From Gentiana macrophylla (taxonomy: Eukaryota; Streptophyta; Magnoliopsida; Gentianales; Gentianaceae), in assembly GCA_026214975.1 (NCBI GenBank), contig CM047810.1, positions 90,202,560-90,266,559 of the forward strand: DNA of 64,000 nt. Reading direction: 5' to 3'. The translations under genes and the position numbers were made by a program. A model generated the notes under the pieces. The model searched no databases and was not told the DNA's origin. It worked only from the letters and a program-made list of their open reading frames with translations. Positions 1 through 12,524 of this stretch are shown piece by piece (positions within the stretch are counted from its first letter, which is position 1; each line of letters opens with the position of its first letter).

Positions 1-1205
1 TACGTCATAAGGACCTGTCCATCTTGATTTAAGCTTACCTGGAAACCACTTCAAACGTGAATTATATAAGAGTACTCGATCACCTACAAGGAACTCACGA
101 TGATAGATTCTCTTATCATGGAAAGATTTCGTGCGTTCCTTGTAAAGTCGAGCATTTTCATAAGCATCGAGACGAAACTCATCCAGTTCTGTTAACTGAA
201 GTAATCTATGATCACCAACAGCCTTAGGATCAAATTTAGAAATTTAATAGCCCAAAAGGCTCGGTGTTCTAATTCAACAGGGAGATGACAAGATTTACCA
301 AAAACTAATTTATAAGGAGAACAACCAATTGGTGTTTTAAAGGCTGTTTTGTACGCCCATAATACATCATCGAGTCTTTCTGCTCAGTTTTTACGGTTTG
401 AATCAATAGTTTTTTCAATGATCCTTTTTATTTCCCTATTAGATACTTCTACCTATCCACTTGTTTGCGGATGATATGGTGCACCAAGTTTATGTTTTAC
501 ACCATATTTCTCAATTATTTTTGTAAATGGACGGTTGCAAAAATGTGACCCTCGGTCACTAATGATAGCCCTAGGAGTGCCAAATCTCGTGAATATATTC
601 TTTTTAAGGAATTTTAGCGCTACACTGGAATCATTAGTGGGAAGAGCTTCAGCTTCTACCCATTTGGATACATAATCAACCATTACTAAGATGAACTTCT
701 TACCAAATGACGGAGGAAAAGGTCCCATAAAATCAATACCCCAAACATCAAACAATTCACACTCCAATATAGGTTGGAGAGGCATCTCGTGTTTTTTAGA
801 AATGTTCCCCCATTTTTGGCATGATTCACAAAACCGTGCATAGTGGTGTGCATCTTTATATAGTGTAGGCCAATAAAAACCATATTGCAAAACTTTGTAA
901 GCAGTTTTCCACCCTCCATGGTGGCCTCCAGCCTCACGATCATGGCAAAAGGATAAGATACTTAAAATCTCGTTATCGGGCACGCACTTCCTAATTATGC
1001 CATCCGAACACTTTCGAAAAAGATCCGGTTTTTCCCAATAGTAAAATTTTAAATCATAAAAGAACTTCTTTTTCTGTTGCCATGTCCAATGAGATGGAAT
1101 ATACTCACAGGTGAAGTAATTGACAATATTACCGAACCATGGTGAGCTCTCCTTGGATAAATTACTAGCTTTAATAAGTTGCATTCTTGGAGGGGCATCA
1201 ACCAT
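1..1205 (-). pseudogene. Athila integrase domain, broken
   Basis: The translation carries an H-H-C-C zinc-binding region (HDREAGGHHGGWKT followed by CESCQKWG) and then the catalytic core. The first Asp is in DVWGIDFMGPFP and the second in AIISDRGSHF, followed by PYHPQTSG just before the catalytic Glu. In the reading frame an in-frame TAG at 453-455 replaces the Gln expected after QTSG, cutting off the Glu and the C-terminal part. The same frame then continues to position 1 with typical late integrase sequence ([20 protein letters not shown]). The enzyme would insert the cDNA into host DNA, but this copy cannot make a full protein. Confidence 0.85.
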
Positions 1206-1218
1206 GAGGAGCTGTTCA

Positions 1219-2691
1219 TCACGGCCCGAATCTCGATCTCTGTCTCCTTCCTTCTTCTTCGATAAACTCCATACGACTCAAATGGTGCGCTACTACATTC
1301 TCACTACCCTTTTTATCTTTAATTTCAATGTCAAACTCCTGAAGTAACAGAATCCATCTAAGAAGACGAGGCTTCGCATCCTTCATACTTAACAAGTATT
1401 TTAATGCTGAATGATCGGTGTTCACAATGACTTAAGAACCAATGAGATAGGATTGAAATTTGTCCAAAGCAAATATTACAGCAAGTAGCTCCTTTTCTGT
1501 TGTGGCATAGTTAAGCTGGGCTGCGTTTAAAGTATGGGATGCATAGTAGATTGCCTTAAGTACTTTGTTATGGCGTTGACCTAGAACAGCTCCGACTGCC
1601 AGATCACTCGCATCGCACATAAGTTCAAATGGTCAGTTCCAATCTGGTGCTACTAGCACTGGTGCGGTTACCAACCGTGCCTTCAAAGCTTCAAATGCTT
1701 CCATACATTTATCATTAAACTTAAATGGTACTTATTTTTCAAGCAAATGACTGAGAGGTTTCGCTATGCGTGAAAAATCTGCAATAAATCTTCTATAGAA
1801 ACCAGCATGTCCAAGAAATCCTCTCAGAGTTTTCAGATTTAGTGGTGGAGGTAACTTTTTAATTACTTCGATTTTGGCTTTATCTACCTCAATACCTTCT
1901 TCAGAAATTCTATGACCTAAAACAATACCATCTGATACCATTAGATGGCACTTCTCCCAGTTTAGAACTAAGTTTGTGTCTTCACAGCGTTTTAGTACAC
2001 GTTCTAAGTGTAAGAGACATTCTTCAAAAGAATCTCCAAAAACACTGAAATCATCCATAAAGATTTCCAAAAACTTTTCTACCATATCTGAAAATATTGC
2101 TATCATGCATCTCTGAAACGTAGCTGGCGCGTTACATAATCCAAACGGCATTCTTTAATAAGCAAATGTTCCATATGGACAAGTGAAAGTCGTTTTCTCT
2201 CTATCTCCTGCTGCAATAAATATCTGTAAATAGCCTGAATAACCATCCAAGAAACAATAAAATTTATGTCCACTTAGCCGTTCCAACATTTGTACGATGA
2301 ACGGAAGTGGATGGTGGTCTTTCTTAGTATGCTCATTCAGTTTACGAAAATCAATGCACATTCGATATCCTGTGACTTCCTTTGTTGGAATCCATTCATG
2401 TTTATCATTTTCCTTTATCGTAAATCCGCCCTTCTTTGGTACTACTTGGGTGGGACTTACCCATTCACTGTCTGATATGGGAAAGATTATCCCCATCTCC
2501 AGTAGTTTAATAACTTCTTTCTTGACTACTTTTTGCATATTCGGGTTGAGGCGGCGTTGTGGCTGGATACACGGTTTGGCTCCTTGATTCAAGATGATCT
2601 TGTGTACACAAATCTCGGGACTTATTCCTTGAATATACGCCACTTTGTCCATCCAAAGCGCTTTCTTATGTTGTCTTAACATCCTCAACAA
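1219..2691 (-). pseudogene. Athila reverse transcriptase and RNase H, broken
   Basis: RT starts with the gypsy phrase WVSPTQVVPKKGG and VTGYRMCIDFRKLN, continues through FYCFLDGYSGYLQI and MPFGLCNAPATFQRCM, and has the catalytic FMDD box in FLEIFMDDFSVFGDS. RNase H follows, with MCDASDLAVGAVLGQ, TTEKELLAVIFALDKF and [11 protein letters not shown], so its acidic residues look preserved. In-frame stops begin at 2155, 1732, 1432 and 1219, with another around 1634. Most are single-codon changes in otherwise continuous homology, which suggests decay by point mutation rather than rearrangement. Confidence 0.87.
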
Positions 2692-3899
2692 TTGATCTTC
2701 CGTGAATTGGTTAATGATGATGAAATAATAACAGGAAGCAAATTATTAGCTTCAAGAAAGGCATATTTGAGATTCGAAGGGAGAGGTTTTAATTCCAGAT
2801 TCCTTGGTGGCTCTTCTACCGAAGGTTTCAATACTGGGCCATCCAGTTCTAAGTCCAAATAACGATGCCATGGTCGTTTCTCAAAAAAACTTCCTGTGTC
2901 GAGATAAAAAATGACTTCTTTCATTTCCTGGTTATCTCCTTCATAAATAGATAAGGCTAAACATTCTTCTAGTTTATCTTCAAAAATTTGCAATTCAGCG
3001 TGGTTCATATAAATGGAAGATATAGTATCTATGAATGAACATGATTCCTGTGTTTTGTATGGGTGTTTCATAGCCTTAAAGATATTAAAAGTGACCTCAT
3101 CTTCATTGACTCTTAAAATTAATTCACCTTTTTGGACATCGATAAGGGTTCTTCCTGTAGCTAGAAATGGTCGACCTAGAATAAGAGGTGCTGAAAATCC
3201 TTCTTCCATTTCCATGACTACAAAGTCGACTAGAAATTAAAACTTATCTATCTTAACCAATACATCTTCGATGACTCCTTTAGGACGTTTAATAGATCTA
3301 TCTACCATCTGGAGAGTCATCTCGGTGTTTTTAAGTTTTCCTATTCTGAGTTTTCTATAATCCTCATAAGACATAAGATTAATGCTAGCTCTGAGATCAC
3401 AGAGCACTTTCTTAAACAGAAAACCCCCAATCTCACATGGGATGGTAAAACTACCTGGGTCTTTTAGTTTAGGAGGAAGCTTGTGCTGCAACATTGCGGA
3501 ACATTCTTCATTAAGGCAAATGTTCTCATATTCTTCTAAGCGTTTTTTGTTCAACAGGATATCCTTAAGAAACTTGCCATAAGTGGGCATATTGATTAGT
3601 GCTTCAATGACAAGAATATTGACATTAAGGTGACGAAATGTATCAAGGAAACGTGCATACTTTTTATCCGTTTTCAACTTTTTAATTTGATCTCTGTGTG
3701 GGTAAGGTAAAGACTCAAGGTCAATAATTTTAGGGTTTGGAGTCATGCCTTCCTCACCTTTTTCCTTAGATGGTGATGCTTCCTTAAATGTTTGAGCATT
3801 TAACGGTCGCCAAGTGTCATGATCCTGCACTATCTTCTTTGAAATTTGTCCTAAATTCTTCTTTACTTGTTCTGTTGGTTGAGTGTTGCTACTCCCCAC
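2685..3899 (-). pseudogene. Athila aspartic protease region, broken
   Basis: This region lies between gag and RT and encodes the retropepsin-like protease of the polyprotein. The N-terminal catalytic stretch reads LCDLRASINLMSYEDY where Athila proteases normally have DLGAS, so the glycine of the active-site triad is replaced by Arg. The C-terminal flap region is recognisable as LILGRPFLATGRTLIDVQ. A stop at 3237 separates the two halves. The flanking acidic and charged linkers match the usual position of this domain. The function is inferred from family order; this copy would be inactive. Confidence 0.75.
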
Positions 3900-5956
3900 T
3901 TAGATTGTACTATCAGTAACTTCATTTTTCCTGACATGTTCATTGAATAAGGTCCGTAGATCGCTAGCCCTCGGATTTTTCAATATTTTCGTGACTTTGA
4001 TCCATTCCTCTTCTTCTCTTTCGGTTTCAACATGTTTATCATGACTTAAGAAATCATTAATGATTTCTTCTTCTTCTTTACTGAATTCTGGTTCGTCCTT
4101 GTGTTCTAAGTTCTTTTCGAATTTATCATCCAAATCATCTTCTACTTCATTGTTTCCGGAGTTTTCTACTCCGTTACTTCCACATACCCTTCCACTTCGG
4201 GTAATAACAGCATTTACCTCTCTCGGGTTCCTTTCAGTATTACTAGGTAATCCTCCCGGAGGTCTACTGTTCTTTCGTTCTCCTTCTCTACTCAAGTGAT
4301 CTTCCATATTTCGTATAGATGCCTCTATAGTTCTCATTCTCGTGTCATGTCCACTCATGGATGTTTTTAAAGTACTCATATCCTTAGTGACTGTGCCTAT
4401 AGAAGTCATCATGGTTTCCATATTCTGAGCTTGGGTAGACATCACACCTATCATATTTTCCATTAATTTTTCCCACTTATCAACTCCTTCTACGGGCTGA
4501 GTTGAGCTTTGAGTAACTGGTATACTTTGAGTGGTGTGTTGTGGGTATGATCTGGGTGGTGATTGATGGTTTTGATTTGAAGAATTCCCCTGGTAACTTT
4601 GGTTTTGACTATTAGCATTGTACGAGCTTTTGTACTGAGTTGGATAGGGTGGTTGTCCTTGCTTACTTGGGTTTTCAGACCAACGAAAGGTAGGATGGTC
4701 TCTTCTAATGGCATTGAATGAGTTTGAATAGGCATTATTCAAATTCCTATGTTGTTGCAAAAAACTTACTTCTTCCCTCAAGTATCCTTCGGATTCTTCC
4801 ATTCCATTGTCTTTGTTTCTCATACCATCATTCGAATATTCATTTGATAACTTTCCTTCCGAGCTAGAATGCTTTTTTCGTTCAAGCCATCAAACTTTCT
4901 ACTAAGATTTTCCAAGTGTGCTAAAACATCTGAGTTTGATGTAGATTCACCTAAAAATGCTACTTTCCTCGTGCTAGAACCGGTTTCCCACATTCGATTA
5001 TTCTTAGAGATTTTCTCAATAGCATCGTAAACAACTTGTGCTTCACTCATCATTAAAGAACCCCCACATGCATGATCAACATCAGCACGTGAGTCCTTTC
5101 TTAATTTACGACAGAAAAGTTGAATTTGCATATCCAGAGAGTAGCCATGATTGGGACAGGCTCTTAATAGTTTTTTAAATCTTTCCCACGCATTTCCAAG
5201 TGTTTCCTCGGATCCTTGTCTAAAATTAGCATTTTCGACCTTCAACTCCAAATTCCTACCCGGAGTGAAATATTGTTTTAGAAACTCAGTTTGAATGTCC
5301 TGCCAGCTTGTCAACGAATGATGTGGGAGCGACATAAACCAGTCTCTTGCCCTTCCTTTTAAAGAAAAGGGAAACATTGACATTCTTGTTAATTCACGAT
5401 GAGCACCTTGGCTTTTGGCCGTGCATAATTCTTCAAAAAGATACGGGTGATGATGCGGGTCTTCGTCATCCTCACCAAGAAATTGAGCTCTTGTGTCAAT
5501 CAAACCAAAAAGATGGGATTTTATTTCAAAGTTATTTGCTCCCTCGTTAGGTAAACGAATTGGATTGTTAGTTTCATTCCTTCTCAAGGTCTGATCACAA
5601 ATAGGTCTTGGGTTTGGAGGGTTATTTTGATGATTATTCTAGTTTCGGTTCTGGTTATTCCGATTATTGGGATTCTGGTTGTTGGGATTTGGTGGTGGAG
5701 GAAGATTTTGTAATGGTGGATTAGGATTATGGAGTTTTTGTCCATGTCCTTGGGCATGAGCAAGCCCTTGTTCAGGTGATGTTTCTTCACTGGCCTCGGT
5801 GATCTTCGTACCTCGAGTTGATGATTCCTGGGGAGATCTGTCTCCAAGATGTCCTTGGCTGGTTTGACCACGTCTATTCTATCCTCTTAACTGCCTTTCG
5901 TAAGTATTTATATCAGGCTTATAAGGGGTGAGTGGGGCCTTACCGCTTCGGGTCAT
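3900..5956 (-). pseudogene. Athila gag, broken
   Basis: The likely original start is the ATG at 5956 (MTRSGKAPLTPYKPD...), about 175 bp inside the primer site; that frame meets a TAG within about 25 codons. The retrotransposon gag domain is clear at 4820-5587: KGRARDWFMSLPHHSLTSW, FLKQYFTPGRN and LGNAWERFKKLLRACPNHG. A low-complexity Gln/Ser/Asn linker and a coiled-coil-like stretch follow (4400-4750), then the LPSNTERNPRE motif near 4230. A stop at 3900 ends the frame. No CCHC zinc knuckle is visible, as is usual for Athila gag. Confidence 0.8.
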
Positions 5957-6131
5957 CAACTACAAAATGGAAAATAACATGAAAACAATAAAAATAACAC
6001 GTGGCTACTTACCAATGAGGTAAGTACCAAAAACAAAAATAGAAATGTGATTAAGAAAAGTGTTGACTTATCCTCAAGAGTTTTGAGCTAATGCAAGTAG
6101 TAACCATAGACATAATGAATTAACGTCGTTT
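5957..6131 (-). other. Athila 5' leader between primer site and gag
   Basis: Short untranslated leader, AT-rich, with no ORF. It separates the primer site from the presumed gag ATG. Confidence 0.6.
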
Positions 6132-6148
6132 CCCCGGCAACGGCGCCA
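6132..6148 (-). promoter_or_regulatory. Primer binding site, tRNA-Asp
   Basis: On the minus strand this reads TGGCGCCGTTGCCGGGG, complementary to the 3' end of plant tRNA-Asp including its CCA. It lies six bases inside the LTR end, as in Athila elements. It primes minus-strand cDNA synthesis and fixes the element's orientation. Confidence 0.92.
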
Positions 6149-6154
6149 AAAACT

Positions 6155-7638
6155 TGATCTTGGCTTAAACTGTATGTCCAATCTTACCGGCAGTGTACCA
6201 GGTCAAATTGTAGTTTAGTCTGGTGAATCAAGGTCGTATCCCTCAGGGAAATGAAAATATAATTGAAAATGTGGTTAAACACCAATTAGCTGTTATTATC
6301 TCAATCTAAGTCGCAATCCACACCATATAGGGTTATGATATTAATGCAATAACTTAGATATATAGATATATATATATATATACCAATATAATAAATACTA
6401 ATATAGATAGTTATATAATAAGAAGAACTAACCAAGACAATATTATTGAACCATGATCTCTTTTAGTTTAATGGATGTGATTGAACTTCCTGTTTTAAGG
6501 TGTAATTGATTATGTGAAACGGTATACTCCTCAGCTAACAAATTCCCCTCATACGAGTGCACGAATTTGTTCTATGCCTCCTCCTTGGTAAAACCTCGAT
6601 TAAACCTAATGATTTGACATGATAATCTCTCGAGTATAAATATTCTGTCCCTGGATAAGAAAGAGGGTTCCGTTTGTCAGACGGCCAATTTTACCTTCCA
6701 GTCTTTCTACTCTTTTCTCATATCCTAACGTCTCTGGTCAGTTCATGATTAGGTTATGTCTCTGTCCATACTGGTTAATTACGTCAATACGGGCTGTCAA
6801 TTAGTTCAAGTAGAAAAAGATTCATCATATTCAATTTTTAATCAAATTTTAACATAGTCATCATCCATTTCTCTAAAAGATCAACATAGCTCAATTACAT
6901 GTCTTGGTTAGTTGTATAATTAGCCTATAATCATTATTAATATTAATATAAAGATACTTATATAAAAAACAAACATAATAACATTAGAATATTACCGATT
7001 ACAGTTGTTGAAGTGGGCTTTTTCCTCTGAATGTAACAACAACTATGAATTCAACAATCTTCGATAATTACTCTAAATATTACAACGATACTAATACTAC
7101 TTTTTATGGCAGAATGCCTACTGAAATAATATTTACAGAGAGTATATAAGATAATATATATATAGATAGAGATATATATATTGGTACGGTTTTTTTCCTT
7201 CATAAATGAGGGCTATTTATAGGCTGAGTATTCTGGTCCGGCGTACGCCGAGACTGATCCGGCGTGTGCCGGATTAACTGAATTTGAGTACTCCTTGTCA
7301 GACGCATGTGAAGTAACATGATTTAATCATCACCTAATCCAGCGTGAACGGCTCTTCTTCGGCTGCGCGGATTTGACAAATATCGACCACTTGATCGATT
7401 TTTATATTTTTCGATTCCGATTCTTCTACTTTGTATCACATAATACCTGCATAATTCAAAAACAACAAAACCACAGGTAAATCTGATAACAAAAGTTATA
7501 AATTATATTACGATATTTATTTGTAACTATTTAGATTTTTTATAAGTTATATTAATACTTTTTAAGATATTTAGATAAAATTAATAATAATATGTATAAA
7601 ATGTTTATAAATTTTAGTTATAAAGTTAACATATATCA
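6155..7638 (-). repeat. 5' LTR of the Athila-like element
   Basis: On the minus strand the LTR starts TGATATATGTTAAC at 7638 and ends AAGATCA at 6155, giving TGAT...ATCA termini next to the primer site. The right boundary is supported because Copia RT coding sequence resumes at 7639. Its U5 end (about 6170-6260) resembles the U5 of the solo LTR at 45811. It carries a TATA box at 7215-7221 and GC-rich palindromes at 7239-7272. Confidence 0.8.
7215..7221 (-). promoter_or_regulatory. TATA box of the Athila LTR
   Basis: The minus strand reads TATAAAT within GCCTATAAATAGCC. This is the best core promoter in the LTR, with GC-rich palindromes starting 17 bp upstream. Confidence 0.65.
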
Positions 7639-8262
7639 CCTTGCTCGATGTATCCTTCTGGTTGCTGCATATAGATTTCCTCGTAGAGAAAGCCGTTAAG
7701 AAACGCTGTCTTGACATCCATTTGCCAGATTTCATAATCTAAGCATGCAGCAATAGAAAGAAGGATCCTGATGGATTTAAGCATGGCCACAGGGGAGAAG
7801 GTCTCTTCGTAGTCTATACCCTCTCTATGTGTGTAGCCTTTAGCTACTAGCCGTGCTTTAAAGGTTTTCACATTACCATCAACTCCTCGCTTTCTCTTGT
7901 AGAGCCACTTGCTACCTATGGGTTTTACCCCTTCGGGGCAATCTACAAGTTTCCAGACAGAGTTAGAGTACATCGACTCTATCTCCTGATTCATCGCGTC
8001 AACCCATAAATCCTTGTCACGATCATCCATGGCCTTGCGAAAAGATAATGGATCATCTTCCACACCATCGAGAGGCGGCAGCGTTAGCTCTCGATTGTCC
8101 ATACCGAACCACTCTCTCGATGCGTGCGGGTGGATTAGGAGGAGGGTGATTATTGCATTCGCGAGTGTTGTCTCTGATGACACTAGGTGGCACTTGTGGT
8201 CTGACCTCGTCAGAAAATAACTCCTCAAGTACGACTTTACTTCGAGGCTTGAAGTCTGTCAT
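7639..8262 (-). pseudogene. Copia (BARE/Angela-like) RT, N-terminal part
   Basis: It encodes LWVDAMNQEIESMYSNSVW, VKPIGSKWLYKRKRG, FKARLVAKGYTHREGIDYEE and WQMDVKTAFLNGFLYEEIYM, the canonical start of Copia RT. The frame is uninterrupted here. It ends at EGYIEQG, after which the codons belong to the Athila LTR. The catalytic YVDD box is therefore not in this window but predicted beyond the Athila insertion. Confidence 0.88.
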
Positions 8263-8265
8263 ATA

Positions 8266-9621
8266 CTAATCCTCCAAAAATGTGGCATTAGTCGAAACTA
8301 TCACCTTGTTATCTTCCGGATCGTAAAACATACCTCCACGTGTTCCCTTGGGGTAACCAACAAACAGACATACTTTCGTACGCTTTTGTAGTTTCGTAGT
8401 CTTGTCAACTAGTATATGTTCAGGACAACCCCAAATTCGGAAGTGACGCATGATTTCACGACGTCCATTCCACAATTCCAAGGGTGTCTTATTGACAGAC
8501 TTTGACGGTACTACATTAAGTATGTATACCGTTGCTTCTAAAGCATATCCCCAAAAGGATATCAGTAGCGAGACGTAGCTCATCATTGATCTGACCATGT
8601 CAATCAATGTTCTATTTCTCTTTCAAACAACTCCATTTCTTTGAGGTGTCCTAAGCGCGAACGTTGGGAGCGGATCCCATGTTCAAGTAGGTAGTCAGTG
8701 AATTCAGTATCTAAGTACTCTCCTCCGCGATCAGAGCGAAGGCATTTCAAAGACTTGCCCAACTGCCTTTCGGCTTCTACTTGAAATTCCTTAAACTTGC
8801 CAAAAGTCTCGGATTTTCGATGCAGTAGATAAACATATCTGAATCTCGAGTAATCGTCGATGAAAGTCACAAAATACTCGAATCCGCCTCTAGCTTGCAC
8901 ATTTATCGGACCACAAAGGTCTGAATGTACTAACTCTAGAGGTTCTTTGGCCCTATTCCCTTTTGACGAGAAGGGACGTTTAGTCATTTTTCCTTCCAGG
9001 CAAGATTCGCAAACCGGCAATGAGTCAACAGATAACTCTTTTAAGGTATCACCCTTAGCCAGTCTTTTGAGTCTTTCTAAGGAAATGTGACCTAGCCTAA
9101 GGTGCCAAAGATATGTACTATCTTCTTTATGAGAAATTTTCTGCCTTTTAGCAGATTTTTGATGCGCTACTTTAAACATTTCAGTATTTAACAGGGGATC
9201 TTGCGTGGGTTTAATGAAATACAATCCGTTTTCTAATACAGTAGTACACAAAGTAAAACCATTATTTGAAATAGTAAACTCATCATTCATACAAGAAACA
9301 GAGTACAACTGGCCTTTCAAAGCAGAATATGAAATTAAATTTCTACGAAAATTTGGAATGAAATAAACATTGTCTAAATGTAAAACTTTATTTCCAAAAT
9401 GTAAAACCACACGCCCCATTGCTTTTCTTTGAAACTAACGCCCGGTGCCGACTCTCATAACTTGAGCTCCTTCCTCTAACTCTGAAGCGAACTAAGGATC
9501 GACAAAGAAGAACATACATGGTTAGTAGCTCCAGATTATCCGGTATCCATATTGATACATCTTCACTATATTGAAAGATTCCAAGGCGAGTAATTGAGAT
9601 TACATTTCTTATCTTTCCCAT
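8266..9621 (-). pseudogene. Copia (BARE/Angela-like) protease and integrase, frameshifted
   Basis: The protease begins near 9600 with a damaged counterpart of the usual DSGA active site. It continues in another frame with GRVVLHFGNKVLHLDNVYF and NFRRNLISYSALK. The integrase zinc-binding region is YLWHLRLGHISLERLKRLAKG plus CESCLEGKMTKRPF. The core Asp residues are in LVHSDLCGP and KCLRSDRGGEYLD. A frameshift near 8620-8660 disrupts the segment carrying the catalytic Glu. Integrase resumes at 8607 with MIDMVRSMMSYVSLLISFWG and LWNGRREIMRHFRIWGCP. Confidence 0.82.
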
Positions 9622-9639
9622 TGCTAGCCTTTACCTTCC

Positions 9640-10474
9640 CATCCTTTACATCTTTGAGATATACGGGCAAAGGCGTGTGGCGATGCGGTGCCCTATCTCA
9701 TTCAGATAATAATGACACTTACCCTTGGGCTTGGATGGTGTATTCGTCTTAGCCTTCTTCTTCATAGGTTTAGGCGCCGCGCAGGTTTGTTTCTTATTCT
9801 TTTGTTTACCCCTTGGTTTGACTTGCGCCTTATTTGAGACCACATTGGCCTCGGCCTTCTTTTCTCTGCTCTTGGGTTTTATCTTTCAAAGAAAGACCCT
9901 CATAGACTTGGAGTTCATTGATCAACTCCGTCATGGAAAGGTGAGCCTTAGACATGGCGTGGCCTGGTCCTGAATGTCGAAATCGGATGTCGAGAGATTC
10001 GTGAATCAACGACACTTGGGTAACATCGTCTATAATCACACCATGAGTTTACGCATCGGTGAAGTAACTAATCATGTTCATCACATGACCGATAACCGAT
10101 CGACCCGCCTCATCTTGGCATTGTGTGCCTTCCTCACGGCCTCGTGTCTTGCTTGATCAGACGGTTTGCCAAACATGGTGGTTAAATCTTTGCAAGATTT
10201 CTCGTGCGATATTAAAACCCTCAATCTTGCTCGAATGACATCCGACACTGAGGCTAAGAAGATGCCTCTTGCCTTATTATTCGCCTCTGTCCATTTTTTA
10301 TGTTGATCGCAAATGCGTTTAGGCGGATTTTGAGGGGGAAGAACAGGGCACTCCTCAGTCAAAACAAACTGTGCATTCTCAAATACGAAGCACCACGTTT
10401 ACGTTACTTTTCCACTTAGTAAAATTGTCGCCATTTAGCCTATCATTCAGTAAAGTTTGAATTTGCGAAGACAT
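9640..10474 (-). pseudogene. Copia (BARE/Angela-like) gag, broken
   Basis: The start is ATG at 10474 (MSSQIQTLLNDRLNGDNFTKW), the usual opening of plant Copia gag. The frame breaks soon after. It is recognisable again at 10081-10362 (ANNKARGIFLASVSDVIRARL, then KDLTTMFGK) and 9830-10039 (MSKAHLSMTELINELQVYE). A lysine-rich stretch and a damaged CCHC knuckle (GKCHYYLNEIGHRIATRLCP) close it near 9660. At least three frame changes exclude a functional product. Confidence 0.8.
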
Positions 10475-12510
10475 GTTGCTGTAAATAAAATTACAGAAAC
10501 TTAATCAAATATACACTACTATATATAGTTTTAGGAATAATAAACTACAAGAAGTCTATCCTACCATTCCAAGGATTTAACCTCGCATAGTACTGTCCAA
10601 GAGGGTCGATATCAGCACTACGATGGTTAAACTGAGACAATCTCTCTCAATGATTAAGCTTCGAGAATCGAACATCTCTCGGGAATCAGACATCCCGGAC
10701 CTTAATCATTGATTACCTTCCTTTTTCTAGCCTAGATATTTCAAAAATATCCACAAAGATTGTGACCTACTATATCAGATCTCAGAGTACGCCCTGAGTA
10801 TGCCTACGAGGGGCAGGTCAGTGACCCGGCGAGTACCCGATATCCTATCCTTCCGGAGACCAAGCCTTAAATTTTGATAGCGATGAACACCATCCGAAGG
10901 GGGCCGAAATCAAAGCGGCATGAGGTGTCACCATTCTCTCACGTGCTTGCATCTATAGTAGAGGCCGTGGGGTTGGCTGTCGCCTTCCCCGCTCCCACTC
11001 AATATTTTGAAAAAGTGGTGGGTTTACTAATTACGGTTGCGGTCTTGACAATAAGAAACAACAAATCAAAGTACTCCGAATAGGGTCGGTTATGTAGGCA
11101 AGCCTATGCCGTCTTATTCGTTGGAACATATGTGACAGTTCAGGCCAATCCGGCAAGAGAAGCCCCGTTTAGCCCGAAGGCTTATCGGCTATGCTAAGTC
11201 CTGTCGAACTACTGTAACGTACATCACACGTGGAGGGGAATCGATTGAGCCGAAACTTAGTTGAACTCGCCCAACCATGGTTAGACTATTTCCGAACCCA
11301 TGTACTAAGATTCTCCGATTTCTAAATTGTAACCCAAAGCGTAATCTCGTTTCTGTTTAAGGTGGGTTCACTAAGAAGCCATCACCGAAAAGCTCAACGA
11401 TTTATCCAAGTGGGATTCACCGAGAATCCATCACTAAAATCGTAACAATTGACAAAACCCGGTTCCTCGGTTTTTATAATTAGTTACTTATTATTTAACT
11501 ACCACATATTAAATTAATAAGCATTCATACTAATTATTTGAGTTATACACGTCTATTTTAATTCGAAATTAAAAAACTACGTGTATGCATTGGAGTGGAA
11601 TCATGAAGATGCAAGTCATGGCAATTTTCCGGTTTTAAGCATGTAATCTTGATCAAACACAAAATTATACCGAAAAGTAAACACCGAGATGGACCGTTGG
11701 TACCCCCGACTAACTATTTTCTAAGGAAAAGTAAAACTTATACTATGTCTTCGAGTCTTGATCTTCGAATCTTGAACTCGAACCGCCGGATCACGAACCA
11801 CGAACACCCGAGAGAAGTAAAGGCTTTTTAATTAAATAAACACGTATTATTGTAATTATCAAAACCCCTTTTTTTTTTTAATATGACATACGGCTGTTAC
11901 CTAATTATTTACCAAAAATTGATTATTATTATTATTATGATAGCACATATATACCATAAAATCAGATTTATCAAAAAAGAAACACAGCCGTATCTAAAAA
12001 AAAATTTGTAAAACCTAGTGGGACTAGGAAAACAGGCGTTTTTGTGACAAAACCAGTGGCTTTCGTGACAAAACAGAGGCTGTTGCGACAGAAAAGCGTC
12101 GCAACAGGTACTGTAATTGTGTAAAAAAAATATTTTAAGGGTTCTAAGCCGTTTCTCCTCATTCATACCTTGGGTTTCGTCTTGATCTTCAACTTTTCAG
12201 CAAGATCTTCATATTTTCGAGTCCGGAACATCAAAATTACAATAAAAGATGCTACTTTTACATGGAATTTCGAAAATTGCATAATTAAAGATACAAATCC
12301 TATGCTCAATTGTTACTAAACAAATGAGCTACAAAATAGATCTACGGGTAAACAATACCAACCCCAATCCATCTCTTCAACCACAACATTCACAAGCATA
12401 CATCATGATTAAAATTTTGAATTTACAAAAAAAAAACGAAATAAAAACACCTAAAACATGCTTTTCCACTCCTAGATCTAAAATTCATATACTTTGATCG
12501 TTAGATCAAA
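10475..12510 (-). other. Untranslated leader of the BARE/Angela-like Copia element
   Basis: About 2 kb between the primer site and the gag ATG with no convincing coding signal; the short ORFs here are spurious. BARE-type elements are known for a long structured leader, and this length fits. Confidence 0.6.
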
Positions 12511-12522
12511 GGCTCGATACCA
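12511..12522 (-). promoter_or_regulatory. Primer binding site, initiator tRNA-Met (variant)
   Basis: The minus strand reads TGGTATCGAGCC, close to the standard Copia TGGTATCAGAGC, two bases inside the LTR end. Confidence 0.8.
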
Positions 12523-12524
12523 CT

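Larger units (their letters stand above)
1..7638 (-). mobile_element. Athila-lineage Ty3/Gypsy retrotransposon, 5' part, degenerate
   Basis: Reading on the minus strand, the order is LTR (6155-7638), tRNA-Asp primer site, gag, protease, reverse transcriptase, RNase H and integrase, cut by the window's left edge. Protease before RT before integrase is the Ty3/Gypsy order. The tRNA-Asp primer site, the FMDD form of the RT active site and gag phrases such as LPSNTERNPRE point to the Athila lineage. Stop codons and frame changes break every domain, so it is not autonomous. The right LTR end abuts Copia RT coding sequence at 7639 directly, so this element inserted into that Copia element. Its 3' LTR, any env-like ORF and the second target-site copy would lie left of position 1. 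Confidence 0.9.

Noticed and set aside
6132..6148. Match to tRNA-Asp 3' end suggesting a tRNA gene
   Set aside because: Only the 3' 17 bases match, beside an LTR end; it is a retrotransposon primer site.
10874..11083. 69-residue ORF in the Copia leader
   Set aside because: No homology; the position fits the untranslated leader.
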